The notes under the pieces are model-generated. The model was given only the letters and a program-made list of their open reading frames with translations, made no database searches and was not told the origin of the DNA. A program made the position numbers and the translations under genes. A DNA stretch of 64,000 nucleotides from Polynucleobacter necessarius (GTDB lineage: Bacteria > Pseudomonadota > Gammaproteobacteria > Burkholderiales > Burkholderiaceae), in contig NZ_LT615228.1 in NCBI RefSeq assembly GCF_900096765.1, forward strand, positions 1,680,669 through 1,744,668, in the 5' to 3' direction. The first letter of the stretch is position 1. Each line of letters starts with the position of its first letter. Below are positions 36,834-45,121 of the stretch, in pieces.

Positions 36834-37159
36834 ATGGCAACAAAGAAAAAACCTGCTGCAAAGAAACCGGCTGCTAAAAAAGTAGCTGCTAAGAAGCGTC
36901 CTGCTGCTAAAAAAGTAGCTGCTAAAAAAGTAGCTGCTAAAAAAGTAGCTGCTAAGAAAGTAGCTGCTAAGAAAGTAGCTGCTAAGAAAGTAGCTCGCAA
37001 AGTAGCAACTAAGCGCGTCGCAAAAAAAAAGTAATTAAGCCTGCTGCGAAGAAAGCGGGACCTGCTGTAAAAAAGCCCGCGGCTAAAAAAGCTGCCCCAA
37101 CGACTAGTGCGTTGAATCCTGCAGCTGCTTGGCCCTTCCCAACTGGCACACGTCCTTAA
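36834..37159 (+). pseudogene. Histone H1-like (HctB-type) DNA-binding protein gene, frameshifted near its 3' end
   Basis: The frame from ATG 36834 encodes 66 residues of Lys/Ala repeats (KKVAA units), the nucleoid-binding composition of bacterial H1-like proteins. It stops at 37034 just after an A9 run (37022-37030). In the next frame the sequence continues as a plausible tail, KVIKPAAKKAGPAVKKPAAK and onward, ending LNPAAAWPFPTGTRP at 37159. One extra A would join the two. The short product keeps most of the basic region and could still bind DNA, so 'frameshifted but perhaps functional' is fair. Slippage on A9 could make both forms. Confidence 0.78.
36900..37000. repeat. 15-bp tandem repeats encoding KVAAK in the H1-like gene
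   Basis: The unit GCTGCTAAAAAAGTA, varying to GCTGCTAAGAAAGTA, recurs about six times in tandem and encodes AAKKV. Such arrays expand and contract readily, and copy number is expected to vary between strains. Confidence 0.85.
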
Positions 37160-37176
37160 TAGACGGATGTTATTAG

Positions 37177-37204
37177 AAGGGGTCTCTTACGAGACCCCTT
37201 TTTT
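37177..37204 (+). terminator. Rho-independent terminator after the H1-like gene
   Basis: Perfect 10-bp arms AAGGGGTCTC (37177-37186) and GAGACCCCTT (37191-37200) with a TTAC loop and a T-run. It lies 17 bases after the end of the displaced tail, not after the early stop, which supports the longer gene as the ancestral one. Confidence 0.92.
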
Positions 37205-37222
37205 ATTGGTCAAAGTTTGCAT

Positions 37223-38182
37223 TTAAAAGCTAAATCCGAACGCTGATTTGAATTGTTCGACAATCTGCGATTTGCTGGTTTGGTGATTTTGTGGTCCTTG
37301 ATGGGTAATTTTGATTGAACCCATTAGGCTGGCTAAGCGACCAGTAGTCTCCCAGCCCATACTATTTTCTAGTCCAAACAAAAGACCTCCGCGAAATGCA
37401 TCGCCACAACCAGTGGGGTCTACTACTTTTGCAGCTGGTACAGGTGGGATGGCGATACATTTACCCTCGCTGTAGATATCTGCACCCTCAGCGCCTTTAG
37501 TAACGATTAAGGCTTTGACGCGCTCAGCGATTTTGGCCAAGCTCAATCCTGTTCTTTGCGAGAGCATCTCACCTTCGTAGTCGTTAACTGCTAAGTAGCT
37601 GGCGATATCGATCAGCTCTAGAAGCTCTGGGCCATCAAACATTGGCAAACCTTGGCCTGGATCAAAGATAAAAGGAATATTGGCCTCTGCTAACTGGTGG
37701 CAGTGCTCCCACATTCCTTGGCGCCCGTCGGGGGCTACGATTCCAAATTTAGGAACGCCCTTGGCATTTTTATTGCGCTCTGCAACTACAGCAGCAACTT
37801 GGTTTAAGTGAGACTCTCCCATAGCGCCTGGGTGGAAGGCAGTTATTTGATTATTCATTTGGTCAGTGGTGATCATGGCCTGAGCTGTAAAGGCGTGATC
37901 AATCTGACGAATATGGCTTGCATCAATTTTGAGATCTTTGAGTCGACTCAGATATGGTGCGGCATCAGCACCTACCGTTGCCATGATGATCGGATCGCCA
38001 CCCAAAAGATTGAGGTTGTACGCAATATTGCCGGCGCAACCACCAAATTCACGACGCATACTGGGTACTAAAAAAGCAACATTCAGAATATGAATCTGGT
38101 CAGGCAGGATTTGATCAGCAAATTTGCCTTCAAAGTTCATGATGGTGTCGTATGCGATAGAGCCGCAGATCAGGCTAGCCAT
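37223..38182 (-). CDS. PfkB-family carbohydrate/nucleoside kinase
   Basis: This 319-residue ribokinase-fold enzyme has the N-terminal GGCAGNIAYNL motif (about residues 47-57) and the C-terminal catalytic signature DPTGCGDAFRGG (about 264-275) with the Asp base. Relatives are annotated as adenosine kinase, ribokinase or sugar kinase; the substrate cannot be decided from sequence alone. It lies downstream of the prmA/DUF3426 remnant on the same strand. Confidence 0.87.
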   Translation of the reverse strand: MASLICGSIAYDTIMNFEGKFADQILPDQIHILNVAFLVPSMRREFGGCAGNIAYNLNLLGGDPIIMATVGADAAPYLSRLKDLKIDASHIRQIDHAFTAQAMITTDQMNNQITAFHPGAMGESHLNQVAAVVAERNKNAKGVPKFGIVAPDGRQGMWEHCHQLAEANIPFIFDPGQGLPMFDGPELLELIDIASYLAVNDYEGEMLSQRTGLSLAKIAERVKALIVTKGAEGADIYSEGKCIAIPPVPAAKVVDPTGCGDAFRGGLLFGLENSMGWETTGRLASLMGSIKITHQGPQNHQTSKSQIVEQFKSAFGFSF

Positions 38183-38232
38183 AAATTACTTTCTGTAGAG
38201 ATGTAATTGAAATAAAAGGTTAAAGAAATTAT

Positions 38233-38848
38233 TTACTGGGGGTAAGCAACGCGCAGTCGGTACCCCGCGGCATTTGTGGGCAAAGATATTGGTAATTCCG
38301 CTTGAATGATTTCACCGGAAGGTGCGCCTATTTTTAAAAAATCTGGATGAGATTCTTGCCAGCTAGCTGGTAACCACTCTTTTGGGCTGAGTAAAATGAC
38401 TTTGATCTCAGATTCTTCCGCATCGGTGAGAGAAATTTCTAAATTAGGCAGCAAAATTGGTATTGCAAGTCGATTTTGTATTTCAACACGCAGCATGGAT
38501 TGATTTGTAGTGCTTTTTAGGCCCTCTGTCACGTTTTCAGGAGATAGTGCGGCTTGAAATTATTTTCCACGCAGCAAAATCGCTTACAGGGCGATTTAGA
38601 CATCCTAACGCATGACACAGTTTTTCATCAAAGCGCTGCAATATAGAAAATGCTTGCACGTAAACGGATGAGGAGCTTCCATCAACACGAGGCGCTAATG
38701 CAGGCAGCAATGAATTTCTGGAAAGATGCTCACCAAATGCGAGCAATACAAGAAAAAGTAGACTAAGAAAAACTAGCTTGAGAGATTTACTACTTTTTTT
38801 TTGAGTCAAAGTTGAAGGGGTGCCAGATTCTTTATTGCTTAAGACGCC
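38233..38848 (-). pseudogene. DUF3426 protein remnant: N-terminus deleted, tail frameshifted
   Basis: The C-terminal half of a zinc-ribbon/DUF3426 membrane protein remains. Its membrane segment (LVFLSLLFLVLLAFGEHLSRN) and the start of the domain (CHALGCLNRP) are now read as the tail of PrmA. After a frame change near 38533-38560 the remainder (MLRVEIQNRLAIPILLPNLE ... YRLRVAYPQ) reads in another frame down to 38233. The N-terminal zinc ribbon and mid-region are absent. The normal order in relatives is prmA followed by a separate DUF3426 gene, so a deletion across the junction is the simplest history. Confidence 0.72.
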
Positions 38849-39763
38849 ATGTAGACAAACCCATCCTTCACTTTCTTTCCACACCGAAAGTGAGAGCCAC
38901 TGGCTATAGGTGGCAATGACTTCATCTGCTTGTCTTGCTAACACTCCGGAGAGCACAATTTGACCGCCAAGCTTCATCTTGTTGACCAAAGCAGGAGCTA
39001 AGACCTGCAGAGGGTTGGCCAAAATATTGGCCATGACGATGTCATATTTGGTTTCTGCTGCGAGCTCTGGCGCGCCTTCATTCGGGAGTACAAAGCTGAT
39101 GGTAGTGTGATTAATCTCTGCATTGCTGCGCGCCGCAAGCATCGCTTGAGGATCGATATCGGTCCCAACCACAGGATTGCAGCCAAGTTTTGCCGCAGCA
39201 ATTGCCAAAATTCCCGAGCCGCAACCGTAATCGAGAAGACTTTGGTTTTTGAGCGTTGAATGTTCTTCTAGCCATAAGAGGCATAGGTGAGTTGTGGGAT
39301 GGCTTCCTGTCCCAAATGCAAGTCCTGGATCAACTGCTAAGCAGATTGCGTTTGGATCGCTTGGTGCGTCGTGCCAAGACGGCACTACCCAAATGCGTTT
39401 TCCTATTTGGATGGGAGCAAATTGGCTTTGGGTAAGTCGTACCCAATCTTGTTCTTCTACTGTTCTTTCTTGGGGTGGGTCTAAATGAAACCCAGCCTCT
39501 AGGAGATCAGAAAGTAGTTGTCCAATAAAGTCCGGACTATTTGAGTTGTCCAGTTCTGGATTAAAAAGCGCAGTAACGGAAGATCTATCCCAGGCCTGTA
39601 CTTCTGGCGATAAACCCGGCTCACCATACAGTGGGTTTTCATCGTAACCACCTGCAGCATCATCTTCAACGGTGACTGAGAGAGCGCCCAATTCCAGTAA
39701 AGCATCACCTAAGGGCTCAGCAGTTTGAGCTGCGACCGTGAATACGAGCTCACGATAAGACAT
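38537..39763 (-). CDS. prmA: Ribosomal protein L11 methyltransferase PrmA with foreign C-terminal extension
   Basis: PrmA trimethylates L11. The complete enzyme occupies residues 1-305, with the SAM-binding motif DYGCGSGILAIAAAKLG (about 178-194), the TDIDPQA acidic loop and MANILANPL (NxxxxP-type) around 244-252. Normal PrmA ends near WVCLHG. Here the frame continues about 100 residues into a transmembrane and DUF3426 segment (KSLKLVFLSLLFLVLLAF), giving 408 residues. If translated as read, the methyltransferase would be tied to the membrane. It lies in the minus-strand run aroQ-accB-accC-prmA. Confidence 0.88.
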   Translation of the reverse strand: MSYRELVFTVAAQTAEPLGDALLELGALSVTVEDDAAGGYDENPLYGEPGLSPEVQAWDRSSVTALFNPELDNSNSPDFIGQLLSDLLEAGFHLDPPQERTVEEQDWVRLTQSQFAPIQIGKRIWVVPSWHDAPSDPNAICLAVDPGLAFGTGSHPTTHLCLLWLEEHSTLKNQSLLDYGCGSGILAIAAAKLGCNPVVGTDIDPQAMLAARSNAEINHTTISFVLPNEGAPELAAETKYDIVMANILANPLQVLAPALVNKMKLGGQIVLSGVLARQADEVIATYSQWLSLSVWKESEGWVCLHGVLSNKESGTPSTLTQKKSSKSLKLVFLSLLFLVLLAFGEHLSRNSLLPALAPRVDGSSSSVYVQAFSILQRFDEKLCHALGCLNRPVSDFAAWKIISSRTIS

Positions 39764-39779
39764 GGGCTACTCGCATTAA

Positions 39780-41144
39780 TTAAGATTTTCCGCGGCTCGC
39801 TGCCTGCTCTTCTAGGCGGTGCTCCAGATAATGAATGCTGGTGCCACCTTCCATGAAGTTGGGGTCGAGCATCAATTCGCGATGGAGCGGTATGTTGGTG
39901 GTGATGCCATCAATCACCATCTCAGAAAGAGCAATTTGCATCCGACGAATTGCTTGTTCGCGTGTATTGCCATAAGCAATTAGTTTACCAATCATGGAGT
40001 CGTAATTTGAAGGCACCATGTAGCCGCTATAAGCGTGTGAATCAACGCGAATGCCAGGACCGCCAGGCATGTGGAATGAACCAATGCGGCCAGGACTTGG
40101 AGTGAATTTGAATGGATCTTCGGCGTTTAAGCGGCACTCAATAGCATGGCCACGGAAAATAATATCTTTTTGGCGGTAACTTAACTTCAGGCCAGCCGCG
40201 ATACGAATTTGCTCTTGAACGATATCAACCCCAGTAATCATTTCGGTTACAGGGTGCTCCACCTGAACGCGGGTATTCATCTCAATGAAGAAGAATTCAC
40301 CATTCTCATAGAGAAATTCAAATGTACCTGCACCGCGATAGCCAATTTTTCTACATGCTTCTGCGCAACGCTCGCCAATTTTGGCGATCAGGCGACGATC
40401 AATACCAGGCGCTGGAGCTTCTTCAATCACTTTTTGATGGCGGCGTTGTATGGAGCAATCGCGTTCGCCCAACCAAATTGCATTCCCGTGAGTGTCGGCC
40501 AAAATTTGGATCTCTACGTGGCGAGGTTTTTCTAAAAACTTCTCCATATAGACTTCTGGATTGCCAAAAGCACGACCCGCTTCTTCGCGCGTCATATTGA
40601 CCGCATTGATAAGATGCGCTTCAGTGTGAACAACACGCATTCCGCGGCCACCACCACCGCCGGCTGCTTTAATGATGACTGGATAGCCAACCCTCTTGGC
40701 TGTAGCAATAATTTCTTTCGGATCATCTGGTAAGGCGCCTTCCGACCCAGGAACGCAAGGTACGCCCGCTTTAATCATGGCGCGCTTCGCGGAGACTTTG
40801 TCGCCCATCAAGCGTATCGATTCTGCACGCGGACCAATAAAAGCAAAGCCGGATTTTTCTACACGCTCGGCAAAATCAGCGTTTTCAGAGAGAAAGCCAT
40901 AACCCGGATGAATTGCTTCTGCGTCTGTGACCTCTGCAGCAGAAATAATGGCAGGCATATTGAGATAGCTCTGCGGTGATGGTGCTGGCCCAATACAAAC
41001 AGCCTCATCTGCAAGCTTTACATACTTAGCTTCTTTATCGGCAGTGGAATACACCACCACAGTTTTGATTCCCAACTCGCGACATGCGCGTTGGATACGG
41101 AGAGCAATTTCTCCCCGATTGGCGATCAGAATCTTATCGAACAT
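39780..41144 (-). CDS. accC: Acetyl-CoA carboxylase, biotin carboxylase subunit
   Basis: AccC carboxylates biotin on AccB with ATP and bicarbonate. The ATP-grasp glycine loop ([12 protein letters not shown], about residues 159-170) and the catalytic segment ([14 protein letters not shown], about 288-301) are intact. At 454 residues it has full length. accB lies 47 bases upstream, and prmA follows after 16 bases. Confidence 0.98.
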   Translation of the reverse strand: MFDKILIANRGEIALRIQRACRELGIKTVVVYSTADKEAKYVKLADEAVCIGPAPSPQSYLNMPAIISAAEVTDAEAIHPGYGFLSENADFAERVEKSGFAFIGPRAESIRLMGDKVSAKRAMIKAGVPCVPGSEGALPDDPKEIIATAKRVGYPVIIKAAGGGGGRGMRVVHTEAHLINAVNMTREEAGRAFGNPEVYMEKFLEKPRHVEIQILADTHGNAIWLGERDCSIQRRHQKVIEEAPAPGIDRRLIAKIGERCAEACRKIGYRGAGTFEFLYENGEFFFIEMNTRVQVEHPVTEMITGVDIVQEQIRIAAGLKLSYRQKDIIFRGHAIECRLNAEDPFKFTPSPGRIGSFHMPGGPGIRVDSHAYSGYMVPSNYDSMIGKLIAYGNTREQAIRRMQIALSEMVIDGITTNIPLHRELMLDPNFMEGGTSIHYLEHRLEEQAASRGKS

Positions 41145-41191
41145 GTCGGCTCTGAGTTAATTTAATGAGTGGAAAGGGGTGCTAAGAAAAT

Positions 41192-41656
41192 TTATGCAAT
41201 GACAAATAGAGGCTGATCAAACTCAACGCCTTGGCCGTTTTCGCAAAGGATTTCTTTAATAACACCATCTTTTTCTGATTCGATTTCATTGAGTAACTTC
41301 ATGGCCTCAATGATGCAAAGGGTTTGACCAACTTTGACGGTATCGCCGATGTTGACGAAATTTGGCGACTCTGGGTTTGGAGCGCGGTAGAAGGTGCCTA
41401 CCATTGGTGAGCGTGCTACAAATCCAGACTCCACCGCAGGTGCTTCAGTCGCTGGTGCTGCTACAGCGGCCGGTACTACAGGGGAGGCTTGCATCATAGG
41501 TGCAGGAGCAGGGTTGGCGTAGACGACTTGTCCTGCGGGTGCTGGAGAGACTGCATTCACAATACGAACACGGTCCTCGCTTTCATTCACTTCTAGTTCA
41601 GAGATGCCTGATTCAGAAACTAGATCAATCAAGGTTTTGAGTTTTCTTAGATCCAT
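41192..41656 (-). CDS. accB: Acetyl-CoA carboxylase, biotin carboxyl carrier protein
   Basis: AccB carries biotin between the two carboxylase half-reactions. The biotinylation motif EAMKLLNEI has the acceptor Lys near residue 120; most relatives have MKM or MKL, so this is normal. An Ala/Pro-rich linker (about residues 30-75) separates the N-terminal helical part from the biotinyl domain. It is cotranscribed with accC and probably aroQ. Confidence 0.97.
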   Translation of the reverse strand: MDLRKLKTLIDLVSESGISELEVNESEDRVRIVNAVSPAPAGQVVYANPAPAPMMQASPVVPAAVAAPATEAPAVESGFVARSPMVGTFYRAPNPESPNFVNIGDTVKVGQTLCIIEAMKLLNEIESEKDGVIKEILCENGQGVEFDQPLFVIA

Positions 41657-41691
41657 TTAAGTACGTCCTCTCTTGAAATTCTTTCAATAAA

Positions 41692-42141
41692 TTATTTTTG
41701 TAAACGGGCAATGGCAGCTTGTAGTGCTAGCTCGTAGCCAATTGCCCCTAGGCCACAAATGACACCAGTGGCGATATCGGATAAGTAGGAATGCCTACGA
41801 AATTCTTCGCGCTGATGAATGTTTGATAAATGTACTTCTGTAAAAGGAATGGCAACTCCGGCTAGCGCATCCCGAAGGGCAACACTAGTGTGTGTAAATG
41901 CGCCTGGATTGATGATGATGAAATTCACCCCATCTTTTTTAGCCTGTTGAATACGATCAATCAACTCGCCTTCATGGTTACTCTGATAAGTATCTAGTTC
42001 CACCGATTGGGCATTTGCAAGCTCACCCAGTCTATTGTGGATGTCTTGCATAGTAGTTTTGCCATAAACCTCTGGCTCACGAGTTCCCAATAGGTTTAGG
42101 TTTGGGCCTTGAATCACGAGAATTGAAGCTTTTTTCGACAT
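41692..42141 (-). CDS. aroQ: Type II 3-dehydroquinate dehydratase
   Basis: AroQ makes 3-dehydroshikimate in the aromatic pathway. It has the [12 protein letters not shown] opening with the catalytic Tyr, the [12 protein letters not shown] motif (about residues 53-64) and [10 protein letters not shown] and [14 protein letters not shown] further on. At 149 residues it has standard length. It leads the aroQ-accB-accC run; about 250 bases upstream hold no gene other than the terminator of the tlpA remnant. Confidence 0.96.
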   Translation of the reverse strand: MSKKASILVIQGPNLNLLGTREPEVYGKTTMQDIHNRLGELANAQSVELDTYQSNHEGELIDRIQQAKKDGVNFIIINPGAFTHTSVALRDALAGVAIPFTEVHLSNIHQREEFRRHSYLSDIATGVICGLGAIGYELALQAAIARLQK

Positions 42142-42383
42142 AGATCCCTATTTTTAAAAGCAGTTAGGTGTCAATTGTTTAATTTGGCTGTTAGCCACCT
42201 GCGTACATCTTGCTTCACTTGTTATGGAGGGAAGTATACCTTTTTCGAGTTTGTATTAGGTTAAAAATTGGATTCTGAAGTTAAATTTTCACTACTCTTT
42301 TAAGCGCAAATATTGGAAATTAATGAGTTCAATGTCTTTTATTCGTGTATCAAAGAGTATGGTAATTTATCTGATTATTTGTT

Positions 42384-42418
42384 AAAAAACGCTATAAACT
42401 TTTATTTATAGCGTTTTT
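42384..42418 (-). terminator. Terminator hairpin at the end of the tlpA remnant
   Basis: Perfect 14-bp arms AAAAACGCTATAAA (42385-42398) and TTTATAGCGTTTTT (42405-42418) with a 6-base loop. On the minus strand it ends in a T-run and covers the ancestral tlpA stop. The structure could work in both directions. Confidence 0.85.
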
Positions 42419-42917
42419 GATGTCATCTTCATTTATTTTTCCTAATTTTGTATAAATGGACTTGCCCTGAGGATTAATGATCACAGTGCAGGGTAGGGCT
42501 CCTTGAGTGTTTCCCATTTGTTTAGCAATATTGCTACCCTCCAGACCGCCAATCACTATCGGGTAGGAAACAGGGTTTTTTCCAGAAATTCACGTATGTT
42601 AGACGGTGAATCGATACCGATACCAACAATTAATACATTTTTATCTGCGTATTGCTGAGAGATTTTGTTTAAGGCGGGCATTTCCTCTACGCAGGGGGGC
42701 GCCAGGATGCCCAAAAATTCACAACGAGGATTTTGTTACGCCAATTTTCGGAATTTGCTGCTTTGCCATCTGCGGTTTGCCAAGAATTGCCAAAAAATGC
42801 CTTGATTGAGGGGTCACTCGCTAGCCCAGTTTGAGATATCCAGCGCGATGACACTACGCCAGCGAGAAGCGCAAGAATACAAACAGCGCCAGCAATAATC
42901 CATTGTCTTCGGTTCAA
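42392..42917 (-). pseudogene. TlpA-like thiol-disulfide oxidoreductase, two frameshifts
   Basis: From a TTG at 42917 the frame encodes a signal anchor (WIIAGAVCILALLAGVV) and the thioredoxin-like start (KILVVNFWASW). It then breaks exactly at the redox site: the expected W-C-x-x-C is read as WRPPA-stop because a base is missing near 42694-42706. The next frame resumes PCVEEMPALNKIS and runs to a second break at an A6 run (42576-42581 on the plus strand), which ends at LFPTR-stop. The third piece (YPIVIGGLEGSNIAKQMGN ... NAINKSL) completes the fold to TAG at 42392. Two indels and a destroyed active site make this a firm pseudogene. Confidence 0.9.
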
Positions 42918-42943
42918 GGCAACTCCTTCGCTAAAATTCGCAG

Positions 42944-44341
42944 ATGCATATACATATCTTGGGCATTTGCGGTACTTTTATGGGCGGCATTGCTGCAATC
43001 GCTCGGCAGGCCGGACATCGTGTTACGGGTTGTGACGCCAACGTTTATCCCCCAATGAGTACTCAACTTGAGGCTCAAGGTATCGAGCTGATCGAGGGAT
43101 TTTCGCCAGACCAATTATTACAGTTTGAGACCATGCCTGATTTATTCGTGATTGGCAATGTGGTTTCTCGAGGCAACCCTCTGATGGAGGCTATTCTTAA
43201 TCAAGGGTTGCCCTATATTTCTGGTCCCCAATGGCTTGGTGAGCAAGTTTTATATGAACGTCATGTTCTAGCGGTTGCTGGCACGCATGGGAAAACCACC
43301 ACCTCTGCAATGCTCGCCTGGATTTTGGAATTCAATGGTTATAAGCCGGGCTATTTAATTGGCGGAGTGCCACTGAATTTCACTGTGTCAGCCCGCTTAG
43401 GCGAGAGTCAATATTTTGTGATCGAGGCTGATGAATATGACACTGCTTTTTTTGATAAACGCAGTAAGTTTGTTCACTACAGACCACGTACCGCTTTATT
43501 GAATAATTTGGAGTTTGATCACGCAGATATTTTTGCTGATCTCGCGGCGATTGAAACCCAGTTCCACCATTTGGTGCGTATTGTCCCAAGCGACGGTCTG
43601 TTAGTGGTGAATGGTGAGGAGCCAGCCTTAGAGCGGGTTGTCGCACGCGGCGCCTGGGCCCCAGTAGAACGTTTTGGTCATGATGACGCTAATGAGTGGT
43701 CCTTGGTTTCGCAAGAGGATGATGGCTTTATTGTGCTTAAAGCTGCCAAGGATGTAGCGATCGTCAAGTGGGCGCCAGATTCAGGTGTGATGGGGCGACA
43801 TAATCAACTCAATGCTTTGGCCGCTATTGCGAGCGCAAATCACATTGGTATCTCACCAGAAAATGCTGCGCGAGCTTTGGCTGAATTTAAGAATGTGAAA
43901 CGCCGTTTGGAAACCATAGGTATTGCAAATGAGATCACTATTTACGATGACTTTGCTCATCATCCAACTGCCATTACGACAACGGTTGATGGCCTTCGTC
44001 GCCGGGTAGGTAAGGCCCGCATATTGGCAGTCTTAGAGCCACGTTCGAATACGATGAAGTTGGGGGTTATGAAAGCGCAATTGCCGGACAGCCTGCAAAA
44101 AGCCGATCTGGTGTTTGCTTATGGTGCTAATAGCGGTAAAGAGTCTTTGGGTTGGGACTTGGCAGAGGTGTTATCACCCCTGAACTCCAAGATTGCTGCT
44201 AAGGCCCATGCTTTTGATGATCTCAACGTACTTGTCAGTGCTGTTGCTCAGGCGGCTAAGCCTGGTGATCATATCCTCGTAATGAGTAATGGTGGTTTTG
44301 GCGGAGTACATCAAAAAATATTACAAGCGATCACTGTTTAA
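42944..44341 (+). CDS. mpl: UDP-N-acetylmuramate:L-Ala-gamma-D-Glu-meso-DAP ligase Mpl
   Basis: Mpl attaches recycled tripeptide to UDP-MurNAc. The Mur-ligase ATP loop AGTHGKTTTSAML is at about residues 109-121 and the N-terminal IHILGICGTFMGGIA is Mpl-type. The domain-3 segment (YDDFAHHPTAI) is near 335. With AmpD also encoded in this window, the wall-recycling route has two of its steps here. It is divergent from the tlpA remnant with 26 bases between starts. Confidence 0.95.
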   Translation: MHIHILGICGTFMGGIAAIARQAGHRVTGCDANVYPPMSTQLEAQGIELIEGFSPDQLLQFETMPDLFVIGNVVSRGNPLMEAILNQGLPYISGPQWLGEQVLYERHVLAVAGTHGKTTTSAMLAWILEFNGYKPGYLIGGVPLNFTVSARLGESQYFVIEADEYDTAFFDKRSKFVHYRPRTALLNNLEFDHADIFADLAAIETQFHHLVRIVPSDGLLVVNGEEPALERVVARGAWAPVERFGHDDANEWSLVSQEDDGFIVLKAAKDVAIVKWAPDSGVMGRHNQLNALAAIASANHIGISPENAARALAEFKNVKRRLETIGIANEITIYDDFAHHPTAITTTVDGLRRRVGKARILAVLEPRSNTMKLGVMKAQLPDSLQKADLVFAYGANSGKESLGWDLAEVLSPLNSKIAAKAHAFDDLNVLVSAVAQAAKPGDHILVMSNGGFGGVHQKILQAITV

Positions 44342-44384
44342 TGTGGTCTAAGCTAACTAAGTGAATACATTCTGAGAGTACATC

Positions 44385-45119
44385 ATGAGCAATCGATTGA
44401 AAGATAAGGTAGCAATTATTACTGGTGCAGCAAAAGGAATTGGTTTTGCAACTGCACAACGTTTTGCGCAGGAAGGTGCGAAGGTCATCATTGCAGATAT
44501 GAATTCTGAGGCAGTGCAAGCTGCGGCTGAGCTGATTCCTCATTCTGAAGCCCATGCAATGAATGTAACTGATCGCGCCAGTATTCAAGCGGTGGTGGAC
44601 GAGATCATACAAAAACATGGTCAGATAGACATTTTAATTAACAATGCAGGCATTACTCAGGATGCTCGATTAATTAAGATGACGGAAGCGCAGTTTGATA
44701 CCGTGATAGATGTCAACCTTAAGGGCGTCTTTAATTGCACGCAATTAGTTGTGCCACATATGCTAGAGGCGGGCTCTGGCGCCATCGTCAATGCCTCAAG
44801 TGTGGTGGGTTTATATGGCAACTTTGGACAAACAAACTATTCAGCAACTAAGTTTGGTGTTATTGGGTTTACCAAGACTTGGGCTCGTGAGTTAGGTCCA
44901 AAGGGCATTCGTGTAAACGCAGTCTGTCCAGGTTTTATTGCTACTGAAATGGTGAAGGCAATGCCAGCAAATATCTTGCAAGACATTGAGCGCAGAAGTT
45001 GGCTTGGCCGCCTTGGTACCCCTGAAGAAATGGCTAATGTGTATTTATTCTTGGCTAGCGATGAAGCAAGCTATGTCAATGGAGTGGCATTAGAAGCTAG
45101 CGGCGGGATATCCCTCTAA
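44385..45119 (+). CDS. SDR-family reductase (FabG/PhaB-like)
   Basis: This 244-residue NAD(P)H-dependent short-chain dehydrogenase has the cofactor motif TGAAKGIG (about residues 14-21), NNAG at about 86-89 and the catalytic Ser-Tyr-Lys (NASSVVG; YSATK near 151-155). It is close to 3-oxoacyl-ACP reductase and acetoacetyl-CoA reductase, and sequence alone does not separate them. No acp, fabF or phaC gene is adjacent, so a role in the main fatty-acid cluster is unproven. The RNB gene begins 2 bases after its stop. Confidence 0.85.
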   Translation: MSNRLKDKVAIITGAAKGIGFATAQRFAQEGAKVIIADMNSEAVQAAAELIPHSEAHAMNVTDRASIQAVVDEIIQKHGQIDILINNAGITQDARLIKMTEAQFDTVIDVNLKGVFNCTQLVVPHMLEAGSGAIVNASSVVGLYGNFGQTNYSATKFGVIGFTKTWARELGPKGIRVNAVCPGFIATEMVKAMPANILQDIERRSWLGRLGTPEEMANVYLFLASDEASYVNGVALEASGGISL

Positions 45120-45121
45120 GC

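Noticed and set aside
36834..37034. Possible CRISPR or satellite array from the 15-bp repeats
   Set aside because: Repeats are contiguous, without spacers, and encode an in-frame Lys/Ala-rich protein.
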